Below the pieces are notes generated by a model. That model searched no databases and was not told the DNA's origin. It saw only the letters and a program-made list of their open reading frames with translations. A stretch of 64,000 bases of DNA from Allomuricauda sp. TY007 (lineage in GTDB: Bacteria > Bacteroidota > Bacteroidia > Flavobacteriales > Flavobacteriaceae): positions 248,001 to 312,000 of the forward strand of contig NZ_WUEG01000003.1 of NCBI RefSeq assembly GCF_010468565.1, written 5' to 3'. The stretch's first letter is position 1, and each line of letters opens with the position of its first letter. Position numbers and translations under genes: made by a program. Positions 1 through 9,500 of this stretch are shown here, piece after piece.

Positions 1-1967
1 TTTACAAAATCGTTGCCAAAACCTCCCAAAATAAAATCAAACGAGGTTATCTGCGATGTTCCCAGTTTTACGCCTCCATCAGCTTCCAACTGCAGACTCA
101 AATCGTTTAGTATGGGGACAACGCCGCCTAACTTTGCCTTCCCGACAGCAAATTGGCTAAAATTATCGTTGTAATCGGAAGAGAACGCGTAAAAATGAAA
201 GTCTCCATCAAACAAAAGACCCTTGGTAGGGAAGTATTTATCATCGTATGTATCCAGTTTTATTTGGGAATAGGCACTAAAATAATTGGAGTTTTCAAAA
301 GTAGTCCTTTTGTTGGATGCCGACATTGCAACTTCCCCTTCTGTATCTATTTGATTTAGTGTTCGGGTACTATAGTTCAAGAATTTGTGCTCTGCTCCAA
401 CGGTAAAGGCAAACTCTTCTTGGAGAACGGTTTGTAGATACACTTGGTTGGTAAGGTCTGTCACATCTATATTGATTCTTTGGATATTGGGATCGTTCGG
501 AACATTAAAGTTGCCTTGAATCAAAGAAAAATCGGTTTCAGCATCAAAATCGGTCAATTTTGAGTTGACTCCAAAGCTCCAATAATAGCCTTTATCCAAA
601 TAATACTGCATGTTGTACCTAATGTGATCACCAAGAATAAAATCGAAGGAAGCCACATCATCCTTCATTAAAAAATTCTTTTTGGTGAGATTGATCAATG
701 CCGCACTTTTATATAGATCATCATAATGAGCAGACATTTTAATGTACATTTTGATTGGGTTTTCCTTAAGTTTTAGAATCAAGTCCGTACCCAGACCGTT
801 CGATACAAGATCGTACCGGATTGCCTTAAAGTTTCCCGTTGCCGAAAGATTGCTCATTCCTTGCTTTAACTCATCAAACGAAATCTTCTCCGCCAGGTTA
901 AACCTCAACTTACCTTTAATATATCCTCTGGTGTACTGGTCGTTACCTTTAATGATCATCCTGTTAATGGTTAAGCTGTCCACCATCTCTATTCTTTTAC
1001 GGGGTTTTGGGGCCTCATTTTGACTTTGTGCTATTTGTTTTAGCTCATCCATTTTATTTTGGGCTGCAGCCTCCCCGCTTTTAACAATTTGTTTGCCCTT
1101 ATCAAAAGCAATAACGGAAAACTCGTCAATGTCCGGCCGGATATACAAATCGGTTTCCTTGGATTTTTTCTTCATATCGTTTACGGTACGATAATTATTG
1201 ATCTGAAGCAATATTTCCGTAGCCGAAGAAAGTGATTCCCTTGTGGCCAGATCGTGCTGCACGTCCACCCCAATAATAATGTCTGCCCCCATTGCCTTTA
1301 CTTGATTTATAGGGTAGTTGTTCACCACGCCGCCATCGATCAAGATCTGTCCATCAATTTCTGCAGGTTCAAAAAGCGAGGGGAATGTTCCACTTGCCAC
1401 AATGGCCTCGGGCAGGTATCCTTTGTCCAGCAGAATTTCTTCCCCAGTTTCCACATTGGTGGCCACGCACAAGAAAGGTGTAGGCAATTTTCTGAAATCT
1501 TGCACATCCTTTACATGGTACAAGAGCTGAACCAATAGGTTGTATATGTTCTGTCCGCCAGAAATAGCTTGCGGGAAGGTTACCTTAAAATTTTCGAAGG
1601 GCAAGGAAAGGGCATAGCGTTCGGAATCCTCTTTCTCGTAAAAAGTTTTTGCACTTCGGGGAACATTATCCTGTATCAAATCGGTAAAATCGGTACTCCT
1701 AAAAATGGAATCCAATTGCTGGGCGGAGTAGCCCGATGCGTACAAAGCTCCAACAATAGCCCCCATACTGGTTCCGCCAATATAATCCACTTTAACACCA
1801 GCTTCCTCAATAATCTTTAATGCGCCAATATGAGCCAAGCCCTTGGCGCCGCCTCCACTTAGTACCAGCCCAACTTTTGGCGACTTTTTGTCTGTAGTGT
1901 TTTGGGCCATCCCCACCACACCTAGTAAAGCAATTAAAAGTGTTGTGATTGTTAATTTTTTTCGCAT
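1..1967 (-). CDS. Patatin-like phospholipase with C-terminal surface-antigen (BamA-type) region, partial at window edge
   Basis: The gene reads leftwards off the window; about 655 residues are present and the C-terminus is missing. A signal peptide (residues 1-21, ending MAQ) is followed by a patatin domain. The oxyanion motif GGGAKG lies at 38-43, the nucleophile elbow GTSMG at 65-69 (Ser67) and the catalytic Asp in DGG at 211-213, so the Ser-Asp dyad is intact. From about residue 330 the sequence looks like a POTRA-type segment followed by beta-strand-rich, aromatic/polar alternating stretches, as in patatins fused to an outer-membrane barrel. Inference: a phospholipase A-like enzyme anchored in or secreted through its own outer-membrane barrel. 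The ATG starts three bases after the uvrC stop, so the two are probably co-transcribed. The native lipid substrate cannot be read from the sequence. Confidence 0.85.
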   Translation of the reverse strand, partial: MRKKLTITTLLIALLGVVGMAQNTTDKKSPKVGLVLSGGGAKGLAHIGALKIIEEAGVKVDYIGGTSMGAIVGALYASGYSAQQLDSIFRSTDFTDLIQDNVPRSAKTFYEKEDSERYALSLPFENFKVTFPQAISGGQNIYNLLVQLLYHVKDVQDFRKLPTPFLCVATNVETGEEILLDKGYLPEAIVASGTFPSLFEPAEIDGQILIDGGVVNNYPINQVKAMGADIIIGVDVQHDLATRESLSSATEILLQINNYRTVNDMKKKSKETDLYIRPDIDEFSVIAFDKGKQIVKSGEAAAQNKMDELKQIAQSQNEAPKPRKRIEMVDSLTINRMIIKGNDQYTRGYIKGKLRFNLAEKISFDELKQGMSNLSATGNFKAIRYDLVSNGLGTDLILKLKENPIKMYIKMSAHYDDLYKSAALINLTKKNFLMKDDVASFDFILGDHIRYNMQYYLDKGYYWSFGVNSKLTDFDAETDFSLIQGNFNVPNDPNIQRINIDVTDLTNQVYLQTVLQEEFAFTVGAEHKFLNYSTRTLNQIDTEGEVAMSASNKRTTFENSNYFSAYSQIKLDTYDDKYFPTKGLLFDGDFHFYAFSSDYNDNFSQFAVGKAKLGGVVPILNDLSLQLEADGGVKLGTSQITSFDFILGGFGNDFV

Positions 1968-1970
1968 TGC

Positions 1971-3764
1971 TTACTTATGAAAAGTTTTATAAATCTTCTT
2001 TGCCTTGGACACCCCAACGGAAGCTGTTAAAGTTTCCAGGGACGCTTCTTTGATTCGTTTTACCGATTTAAAGCTTTTTAATAGTTGCTGGGCAGTTTTT
2101 TCTCCTATCCCATCAATATTAACCAATTCTGAACTAATTGCACCCTTACTCCTTTTGTTCCGATGATGGGTAATCCCAAACCGGTGTGCCTCGTTTCTGA
2201 GTTGCTGTATTATTTTTAAAGTTTCCGACCTTTTGTCCAAATACAACGGTACTGGGTCATCCGGAAAATAGATTTCTTCCAAACGCTTGGCAATGCCAAT
2301 AATGGCGATTTTTCTCCGTAGACCCAAAACTTCCAAACTCTTTAACGCTGACGATAATTGTCCTTTCCCTCCATCAATCACAATAAGTTGGGGCAGGGGC
2401 TCTTCTTCATCGAGCAATCTTTTGTATCTCCTAAAGACCACCTCCTCCATACTGGCAAAATCGTCCGGCCCCTCTACCGTTTTTATATTGAAATGGCGGT
2501 AATCCTTTTTGGATGGCTTTCCGTTCTTAAAAACAACGCAGGCCGCAACGGGATTGCTACCTTGTATGTTGGAATTATCAAAACACTCTATATGTCGTGG
2601 CTCCTCCGAAAGGCGCAAATCGGATTTCATTTGTGCCATGATCCGTTTGGCATGGCGGTCTGGGTCGGTAATTTTGATCTGCTTCAACCTATCTTGACGG
2701 TAAAACCTTGCATTACGTTCGGACAGGTCTAAAATTCTACGTTTATCGCCCAACTTGGGCAGGGTCACCTTTACATCATCTTCCACGGTAACAGGGAATG
2801 GCAAATACACTTCCTTGGATTTTGAGTTGAAGCGCTGCCGAATTTCGGTTATGCCCAATTGGAGCAATTCTTCATCGGTTTCATCAAGCTTCTTCTTTAT
2901 TTCCAGAGTATGAGACCTAATTATGGCCCCGTGGGAAATCTGTAAAAAGTTGACATAGGCATGGGTCTCATCAGAAATAATCGAAAACACATCAACATTG
3001 TTGATCTTGGGGTTCACTACGGTGGATTTGGCCTGATAATTTTCCAGAACTTCAATTTTGTCCTTTACACGCTGCGCCTTTTCAAACTCCATTTTCTCGG
3101 CAAAATCCTTCATTTGCTGCTTAAAGGTCTGTATGGAGTTTTTTAAGTTTCCTTTTATGATTTGCCTAATGTCCTCTATCTGGTCATGATACTCTTTTTC
3201 GCTCTGAAGTCCCTCGCAAGGCCCCAAACAATTGCCCAAATGATAGTCCAAGCACACTTTGTATTTTCCTGCTCCGATCTTTTCTTCGGAAAGGTCGTAG
3301 TTGCAGGTACGCAATGGGTACAGGCTCTTTACCAGATCCAGAAGCGTCCTCACCGTTTTCATGCTGGTGTAGGGGCCAAAGTATTCGGAACCGTCCTTGA
3401 TCAGTTTTCGTGTGGAAAATACTCTGGGGAATCTTTCATTTTTAATACAGATCCACGGATAGGATTTATCGTCCTTGAGCAAAACGTTGTATCTGGGCAA
3501 CAGTTTTTTAATGAGATTGTTCTCCAACAAAAGGGCATCCGACTCCGTAGGCACCACAATATGTTTAATGGAATGGATCTTCTTTACCAGTACCCGGGTT
3601 TTGCCATACTCTTGCTTTTTATTGAAATACGAGGAAACCCTTTTTTTGAGGTTTTTGGCCTTTCCCACATACAGAATCTTTCCATCGGCATCATAAAATT
3701 GATAAACTCCTGGATTATTGGGGAGCGAACTTAACTGTACTTTTAGGGATACCGATTTGGACAT
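1971..3764 (-). CDS. uvrC: Excinuclease ABC subunit C (UvrC)
   Basis: UvrC makes the two incisions around bulky DNA lesions in nucleotide excision repair, after UvrA and UvrB have loaded. The 597-residue length is normal. Domains in order: N-terminal GIY-YIG nuclease (about 14-95, with GVYQFYD and YVGKAKNLKKRV, 3' incision); a UVR motif that binds UvrB (about 205-245, MEFEKAQRVKDKIEVL); the RNase H-like 5' nuclease (about 395-490, with ECFDNSNIQG and IDGGKGQL carrying acidic residues); and tandem helix-hairpin-helix repeats at the C-terminus (NIDGIGEKTAQQLL and the last 30 residues). A TAACTTTG -7 box lies 36 bases upstream. The patatin gene follows after three bases. Confidence 0.97.
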   Translation of the reverse strand: MSKSVSLKVQLSSLPNNPGVYQFYDADGKILYVGKAKNLKKRVSSYFNKKQEYGKTRVLVKKIHSIKHIVVPTESDALLLENNLIKKLLPRYNVLLKDDKSYPWICIKNERFPRVFSTRKLIKDGSEYFGPYTSMKTVRTLLDLVKSLYPLRTCNYDLSEEKIGAGKYKVCLDYHLGNCLGPCEGLQSEKEYHDQIEDIRQIIKGNLKNSIQTFKQQMKDFAEKMEFEKAQRVKDKIEVLENYQAKSTVVNPKINNVDVFSIISDETHAYVNFLQISHGAIIRSHTLEIKKKLDETDEELLQLGITEIRQRFNSKSKEVYLPFPVTVEDDVKVTLPKLGDKRRILDLSERNARFYRQDRLKQIKITDPDRHAKRIMAQMKSDLRLSEEPRHIECFDNSNIQGSNPVAACVVFKNGKPSKKDYRHFNIKTVEGPDDFASMEEVVFRRYKRLLDEEEPLPQLIVIDGGKGQLSSALKSLEVLGLRRKIAIIGIAKRLEEIYFPDDPVPLYLDKRSETLKIIQQLRNEAHRFGITHHRNKRSKGAISSELVNIDGIGEKTAQQLLKSFKSVKRIKEASLETLTASVGVSKAKKIYKTFHK

Positions 3765-3794
3765 ACGAGCTCTGAAAAATGAACTTTTTGACTT

Positions 3795-3809
3795 TATAAC
3801 AAAGTTATA
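3795..3809 (-). promoter_or_regulatory. Probable uvrC promoter -7 box inside a palindrome
   Basis: On the minus strand TAACTTTG (3807 to 3800) matches the Bacteroidetes -7 consensus TAnnTTTG exactly. It sits inside a perfect inverted repeat, TATAAC-TTT-GTTATA (3795-3809). The distance to the uvrC ATG is about 36 bases. No clear -33 TTTG is seen at the usual spacing. The palindrome may be a regulator site or chance in AT-rich DNA. Confidence 0.5.
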
Positions 3810-4102
3810 TTTTAATTGCTGTGATAATTGTTAAACTTGATCAATTCCCGTTTTGCATTGATATTTGACCGTTCTCACTTTAGCATGCATCAAAAAGTAC
3901 ACATAATCAGAATTTTGCCTCCTCAAACCCAAACAAGGGTTTTTCCCTAAAAAAACTAAGGAAACCATGCAATTTAACAATTGGGATTGGGTCTGGTTTG
4001 TTAAACAGTTGCTAAAAATTGTGCATTTCGTCGATAAAAAGTGCATTTCATAGTAAAATTTTCAATTGTTTTACTTACATTTAACCATCTAAATACAGTC
4101 CG
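3810..4102. other. Intergenic stretch with a 9-base direct repeat
   Basis: This is AT-rich DNA between the divergent uvrC and the 4103 ORF. No convincing longer gene was seen; a minus-strand open frame here has no family features. GTGCATTTC occurs twice (4021-4029 and 4041-4049), exactly 20 bases apart, about 55-80 bases before the small ORF. Such a two-helical-turn spacing can be a regulator site, but chance is possible. Confidence 0.4.
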
Positions 4103-4195
4103 ATGGAAAACTATATTATCGTTTTGGGAATGTACTTGATTTTGATGCTTTTCTTCAAAATATTTTTCTCCGTTGCAACCAACAAAGGAGAGTAA
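4103..4195 (+). CDS. Putative 30-residue single-pass membrane protein
   Basis: An ATG opens a 30-codon frame that ends in TAA at 4193-4195. It begins MENYIIVLGMYLILMLFFK and ends FSVATNKGE. Residues 4-24 form one strongly hydrophobic helix flanked by an acidic N-terminus and a basic/polar C-terminus. I recognise no family. Support for it being real is the clean transmembrane composition, the ATG in an otherwise gene-free interval, and the location 44 bases before the 5-formyl-THF cyclo-ligase. A TACATTTA sequence about 25 bases upstream resembles a -7 box. It could still be a chance ORF. Confidence 0.4.
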   Translation: MENYIIVLGMYLILMLFFKIFFSVATNKGE

Positions 4196-4238
4196 CGGTT
4201 CATTGTCCTAAAACAACCCCAAAATCTTCAACAGTTAC

Positions 4239-4802
4239 ATGTTGAAACATGAATTAAGAAAAAAATACACAAATCTGAGAGCTGAAGTTACTTCTGAACA
4301 AGCCTCTGATTTTAGTTTGGCAATGGCCAATAATATACTCCAAATCCCTATCTGGGATTTTTTTTATTACCACATATTTCTTAGCATAGAGGAAAAGAAC
4401 GAAGTGGACACTTTGCCTTTGATAACACTTCTCCAAGGAAAGGATAAAAACGTGGTGGTCCCCAAAGTGGTAAGCAGCAATTCCATGGAAAATTATTTGC
4501 TCACCGACAATACTTCTTTAAAAAAAAGTGCCTGGGGCGTACCCGAACCTCTGGATGGCATTGAAGTCCCTGAAAACAAAATTGATGTAGTCTTTGTACC
4601 ATTACTGGCTTTTGATGTTTTGGGCAACAGGGTTGGGTACGGAAAGGGCTTTTACGATACCTTTTTGAACAAATGCCCCAAGGAAACCATAAAAATTGGC
4701 TTATCGTTTTTTGAAGCTGAAAGCGAACCAATTACCGATGTAAATGAAAACGATGTAAAATTGGATTACTGCGTTACCCCACAAAAAGTTTATACATTCT
4801 GA
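4239..4802 (+). CDS. 5-formyltetrahydrofolate cyclo-ligase
   Basis: The enzyme converts 5-formyl-THF to 5,10-methenyl-THF at the expense of ATP, returning the stored folate to one-carbon metabolism. The 187-residue length is typical. The N-terminal basic helix (KHELRKKYTNLR) carries the ATP-binding lysine region, and the family signature RVGYGKGFYD is at 131-140. The 3' end overlaps the convergent lspA gene by 13 bases. Confidence 0.93.
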   Translation: MLKHELRKKYTNLRAEVTSEQASDFSLAMANNILQIPIWDFFYYHIFLSIEEKNEVDTLPLITLLQGKDKNVVVPKVVSSNSMENYLLTDNTSLKKSAWGVPEPLDGIEVPENKIDVVFVPLLAFDVLGNRVGYGKGFYDTFLNKCPKETIKIGLSFFEAESEPITDVNENDVKLDYCVTPQKVYTF

Positions 4803-5440
4803 TCGGCAACGGCCTCTTTCTTATCTTCCTCCTTTGGAAATGCTTTTTTATTGAATACGATCAAAATTCCCACCCCTGTACTTATTGCTGTATCGGCAAT
4901 GTTGAACACTGGCTCAAAAAAACGAAAACGTTGACCTCCCCAAGAGGGAACCCAATCTGGCCATGTGGTATCCACCAAAGGAAAATAAAGCATATCCACC
5001 ACTTTGCCGTGGAACAAACTTCCATAAGGCTCTTCGGCAAAAAGCGTAGCAACTTGTCCGTTGCTATGATCAAAAATGATTCCGTAGAAAACAGAATCGA
5101 TAATATTACCTACCGCTCCGGCGAAAATTAAGGAAACCGCCAAAATCAAAGTTTTGGGTGATTGTTTTCTAATAATGTCCCACAGCCAATATCCAATTCC
5201 AAAAACGGCAAAAATTCGGAAAATGGTCAAGATCAGTTTTCCCACTGGCTCGGAAATGGGCAACAAATCGCTCAATTTGGTCCCCCAGGCAGCTCCCTCA
5301 TTCTCAATAAAAAGAATTTTGAACCAGCCAAACACATCATGGGCCTCGCCCAAGATAAAACTGGTTTTGATATAGATTTTACTGATCTGATCTACTAGCA
5401 GAATCAGTATGATGATAACAAGGGACTTTTTTAAATTCAT
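4790..5440 (-). CDS. lspA: Lipoprotein signal peptidase (SPase II)
   Basis: LspA is the inner-membrane aspartyl protease that removes signal peptides from prolipoproteins; this window encodes many lipobox proteins that would be substrates. The family motif VDQISK is at 16-21 and NEGAAWG at 47-53. The two catalytic aspartates fit D115 (GNIIDS) and D183 (FNIADTAIS). Four hydrophobic segments are visible. At 216 residues it is longer than proteobacterial LspA (about 165) because of a loop at 125-170 and a charged tail, a form common in Bacteroidetes. It is the last gene of the ileS - dksA - DUF4097 - lspA block and its end overlaps the convergent folate gene. Confidence 0.95.
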   Translation of the reverse strand: MNLKKSLVIIILILLVDQISKIYIKTSFILGEAHDVFGWFKILFIENEGAAWGTKLSDLLPISEPVGKLILTIFRIFAVFGIGYWLWDIIRKQSPKTLILAVSLIFAGAVGNIIDSVFYGIIFDHSNGQVATLFAEEPYGSLFHGKVVDMLYFPLVDTTWPDWVPSWGGQRFRFFEPVFNIADTAISTGVGILIVFNKKAFPKEEDKKEAVADQNV

Positions 5441-5473
5441 GCTTTAACTAAAAGGATTGCAAAAATATGGATA

Positions 5474-6094
5474 TTATTTTGTTTTGGTCAGGATGATGTC
5501 ACCTTCTATCGTCTTCAGAATAAATTGATTGTAGCCTTTGGGAATTACTTCCTTTTCCACTTTTCCGTAAATGCTTTCAGCAACAATATCACCGCTAGGA
5601 ACCGACAGCAATATATCCCCTTTTTGGGTGGTCACTTTAACAGACTCGGAAACATTCTCCAAGGTACAGCGCCCATCGGACAAAATAACATTCAAATCTT
5701 CATATTTTCCCGAGACATACAAATTGGTATTGGTTCCAAATACATCCACACTTTTATACTCGGGAACACTGATTTCCAAAGCTATGGAAACCACTTTATG
5801 CGCACTGAGTTTATCGTTCGGGTTTACAAAAAGGGGCTGAAAATCTGCACTTATCATAGCGGTGGTTCCACTTTGCTCTATGGAAATCAATAAATCCTTG
5901 GCATATTCACCCTCCATGCTCGCAGCAACATGGACCTCATCGGTTGGTGCTGTTTTTAGGTCAATTCGATAGCAATATCGGGCATCAATCTGAATGGTTG
6001 CCGTTCGGGGGCCAATAAAGGCCTTCCTTACCAATTTTTGCGCATGAACATGCCCGAGCGCAAAAAAAACGAACAAAAACAATAGTGCCCTCAT
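5474..6094 (-). CDS. Exported DUF4097-like (head GIN-type) beta-solenoid protein
   Basis: A 206-residue protein with a clear signal peptide (RALLFLFVFFALGHVHA, cleavage after about residue 18). The mature part is a run of short beta-strand repeats (VYVSGKYEDLNVILSDGR, then VKVTTQKGDILLSVPSGDI, ESIYGKVEKE, TIEGDIILTK), the pattern of DUF4097/DUF2807 adhesin-like domains. Function unknown. It lies between dksA and lspA. Its ATG is only eight bases from the end of a strong terminator hairpin, so its expression must depend on read-through or on a nearby promoter. The signal peptide fixes the start: the next Met (residue 60) would remove it. Confidence 0.7.
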   Translation of the reverse strand: MRALLFLFVFFALGHVHAQKLVRKAFIGPRTATIQIDARYCYRIDLKTAPTDEVHVAASMEGEYAKDLLISIEQSGTTAMISADFQPLFVNPNDKLSAHKVVSIALEISVPEYKSVDVFGTNTNLYVSGKYEDLNVILSDGRCTLENVSESVKVTTQKGDILLSVPSGDIVAESIYGKVEKEVIPKGYNQFILKTIEGDIILTKTK

Positions 6095-6119
6095 AAATAA
6101 AAAACGCCCGAAGGCGTTT
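6095..6119 (-). terminator. Rho-independent terminator with UUCG loop after the dksA-like gene
   Basis: Read on the minus strand: AAACGCC, loop TTCG, GGCGTTT, then TTTATTT. The stem is 7 bp and perfect (6102-6108 with 6113-6119), and the loop is the extra-stable UUCG. It starts four bases after the dksA stop codon and its U-tract runs straight into the ATG (6092-6094) of the next gene. Confidence 0.85.
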
Positions 6120-6122
6120 CAA

Positions 6123-6506
6123 TTACTTCTGCATGTTCTTCGCCTCAATGCTCAAAGTAGCATGGGGCACAAGCTTTAATCGCTCCTTGTTGATGAGCTT
6201 TCCGGTAACCCTGCAAACACCATAGGTCTTGTTCTCAATTCTCAATAGCGCATTCTTTAAGTCGCGGATAAATTTCTCCTGACGGATGGCCAATTGGGTG
6301 TTCGCTTCCTTGCTCATGGTCTCAGAGCCTTCCTCAAATGCTTTAAACGTTGGTGAAGTATCATCTGTACCGTTGTTACCATCGTTCATGTAGGAGCTCT
6401 TTAAAAGTTCCAAGTGTTTCTTGGCCTTCTCTATTTTTTCCTCTATCAAAGCCCTGAATTCTGCAAGGTCCTTGTCGGAATATCTTACTGTTGAATCTTC
6501 TGCCAT
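6123..6506 (-). CDS. TraR/DksA family protein with degenerate zinc finger
   Basis: A 127-residue DksA-like protein: two long coiled-coil helices (about 10-95, with an acidic GTDDTS tip) and a C-terminal finger region (YGVCRVTGKLI ... HATLSIEA). DksA binds in the RNA polymerase secondary channel and works with ppGpp. Only one of the four zinc-binding cysteines remains (CRVT instead of CxxC, and no second pair), the pattern usual in Bacteroidetes homologues and comparable to the cysteine-poor DksA2 of Pseudomonas. It starts three bases after the ileS stop, so both are one transcript, ending at the UUCG terminator. Confidence 0.9.
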   Translation of the reverse strand: MAEDSTVRYSDKDLAEFRALIEEKIEKAKKHLELLKSSYMNDGNNGTDDTSPTFKAFEEGSETMSKEANTQLAIRQEKFIRDLKNALLRIENKTYGVCRVTGKLINKERLKLVPHATLSIEAKNMQK

Positions 6507-6509
6507 TTT

Positions 6510-9500
6510 CTAATGTTTTTGAATAAACAATTTTGTATTCACTTCATCAAAGGCAATTGCTATACCTTCTTCAAGTTTTTCTTCAAAGTTGAGCTCAGCG
6601 GTCAAAGTTTCCGTTTTGATGTAATCCTCGTTACTGGAAACCGCATTTTCCACAAAGCCGTCCTTCAATATCTTAATATCAATTCTATCAGTCACCTCAA
6701 ACCCGGATTCCTTTCGAAGATTCTGGATTCGGTTCACAAGCTCTCTCGCAATCCCCTCTTTTCGCAAGGTTTCATCTATAGTTACATCAAGAGCCACAGT
6801 CAAAGGGCCTGAGCTTGCCACTAACCAGCCCTCGATATCCTGAGAGCTGATGTCTACATCGGTTAACTGTAAATTAACGGTTTTATTTTCCAACTGTAGC
6901 AATAATTCACCCTCACGTTCCATTTTTTGGATGTCCTCTTGACCCAATTTTGATACGGCCGCGGCAATCGCCTTCATATCCTTACCAAATTTCGGGCCCA
7001 ACACCTTAAAGTTGGGTTTTATTTGTTTTACAAGCACTCCCGAAGCATCGTCCAACATCTCGATTTCCTTCACATTTACTTCGGATTTCACCAAATTGGA
7101 AACAGCTTCGATGTCTCCACGTTGTTGATCGTCCAAAACAGGAATCATGATTTTTTGAAGCGGTTGGCGCACCTTTATTTTCTCCTTCTGACGGATGGAA
7201 AGTACCAAAGAAGAAATTTTTTGGGCCAACTGCATCTTGCGCTCCAAATCCTTGTTCACCATATTGGCATCAAAAACAGGAAACTCAGCCAAATGCACAC
7301 TTTCAAAACCTTCTTTTTTGGTGGTAGCGTCTAAATCCCTGTACAATTGATCCATAAAGAAAGGAGCTATCGGCGCGGATAATTTGGCTACGGTCGCCAA
7401 ACAGGTGTAAAGCGTTTGGTAAGCGGAAATTTTATCAGTTTGATAATCCCCTTTCCAGAAACGTCTTCTGCTCAAGCGAACATACCAGTTACTCAAGTTT
7501 TCCTGAACGTAATCGGAAATCATTCGAGCGGCTCGGGTGGCTTCATAATCTCCGTAAGCTTCATCCACATTTTTGATCAAGGTGTGGAGCTCGGACAAGA
7601 TCCACTGATCAATCTCTGGCCTGTCCTTTAATGGAATATCGGCTTCCGAATAATCAAACTCATCAATATTGGCGTAAAGCGCCATAAAAGAGTAGGTATT
7701 GTACAGCGTTCCAAAGAACTTTCTCTTTACCTCAACAACTCCTTCTATATCAAACTTAAGGTTGTCCCATGGGTTGGCGTTGGAGATCATGTACCAACGT
7801 GTAGCGTCCGGGCCGTGCTCTGGCAACACCTCAAAAGGATCTACCGCATTGCCCAATCGTTTGGACATTTTTTTGCCTTCCTTATCCAAAACAAGCCCGT
7901 TGGAGACTACATTTTTGTAGGCAATGCTATCAAAAACCATGGTGGCTATTGCATGCAGGGTATAGAACCAACCTCGGGTCTGGTCCACACCTTCGGCAAT
8001 AAAATTGGCCGGAAATGCTACGCCATCGTCTATCAATTCCTTGTTTTCGAACGGATAGTGCCATTGCGCGTAGGGCATGGAACCGCTATCGAACCAAACG
8101 TCGATAAGGTCGGCTTCACGTTTCATAGGCTGCCCAGATGGAGAAACCAAAGTGATGCCATCCACAATATTTTTGTGCAAGTCGATTTTGTCGTAGTTCT
8201 CCTCGCTCATATCACCCACTACGAAATCCTCGAATACATCCTTGTCCAACACACCTGCTTCAACAGCCTTGGCCATTTCTGACTTTAGCTCTTCAACAGA
8301 GCCTATCATAACTTCCTCTTTGCCATCTTCGGTACGCCAAATGGGCAATGGAATGCCCCAGTAGCGTGATCGGGATAGGTTCCAGTCGTTCGCATTGGCC
8401 AACCAGTTCCCAAAACGCCCTTCTCCTGTGGATTTTGGTTTCCAATTGATGGTCTGGTTCAGCTCGAACATGCGGTCCTTGACATCGGTTACCTTAATGA
8501 ACCAAGAGTTCAAAGGATAGTAAAGGATTGGTTTGTCCGTACGCCAGCAATTTGGATAGCTGTGCACATATTTCTCGACCTTAAAGGCCTTGTTCTCTAT
8601 TTTTAGTTTGATGGCTAGCTCAACATCAACCGATTTTTCGGGTGCTTCACCGTCCTCGTAGTATTCGTTTTTTACGTATTTGCCACCAAACTCTTTCATT
8701 TCAGGCCTGAACTTCCCTTGAAGGTCCACCAATGGAACGGGGTTATCGTTTTCGTCCAAAACCAACATGGGCGGAATCTCTGGGGTAGCCTGTTTTGCCA
8801 CCAAGGCATCGTCCGCACCAAAGGTGGGTGCCGTGTGCACGATTCCCGTACCATCTTCGGTAGTCACAAAATCTCCAGCAATTATTCTGAAAGCGTTTTC
8901 CGGATTTTGGTAGGGCTGCACATAATCTATCAATTGCTCGTACTGAATGCCAACCAAATCTTTGCCCACAAAGGATTCGCCAACTAAGTATGGAATCTTT
9001 TTGTCACCTTCCTTGAATGATTTCAGTTCTTCCTCAGTCTCCACTTGGGTAAACTTTCCAGAAAAATTGTAGCCTACCAAGTTTTTGGCCACCACCACAT
9101 TGATTGGCTCGAATGTATATTGGTTGTATGATTTTACAAGGACATAATCAATTTTTGGCCCAACGGTCAATGCCGTATTCGATGGAAGCGTCCAAGGCGT
9201 GGTCGTCCATGCCAAAAAGTAAATATCTCCATCAACTTTCTTCAAAAATTCTGGAAGTGAATCGGTTTTGGCCTTGAACTGGGCCGTTACCGTGGTATCC
9301 GTCACATCCTGATATGTTCCGGGTTGATTCAATTCGTGGGAACTTAATCCCGTACCCGCCTTTGGCGAATATGGCTGTATGGTGTAGCCTTTATAGATAA
9401 GCCCTTTGTTGTAAATCTGTTTTAACAACCACCAAACGGACTCCATGTACTTGGGCTTGTAGGTGATGTACGGATCGTCCATATCCACCCAATACCCTAC

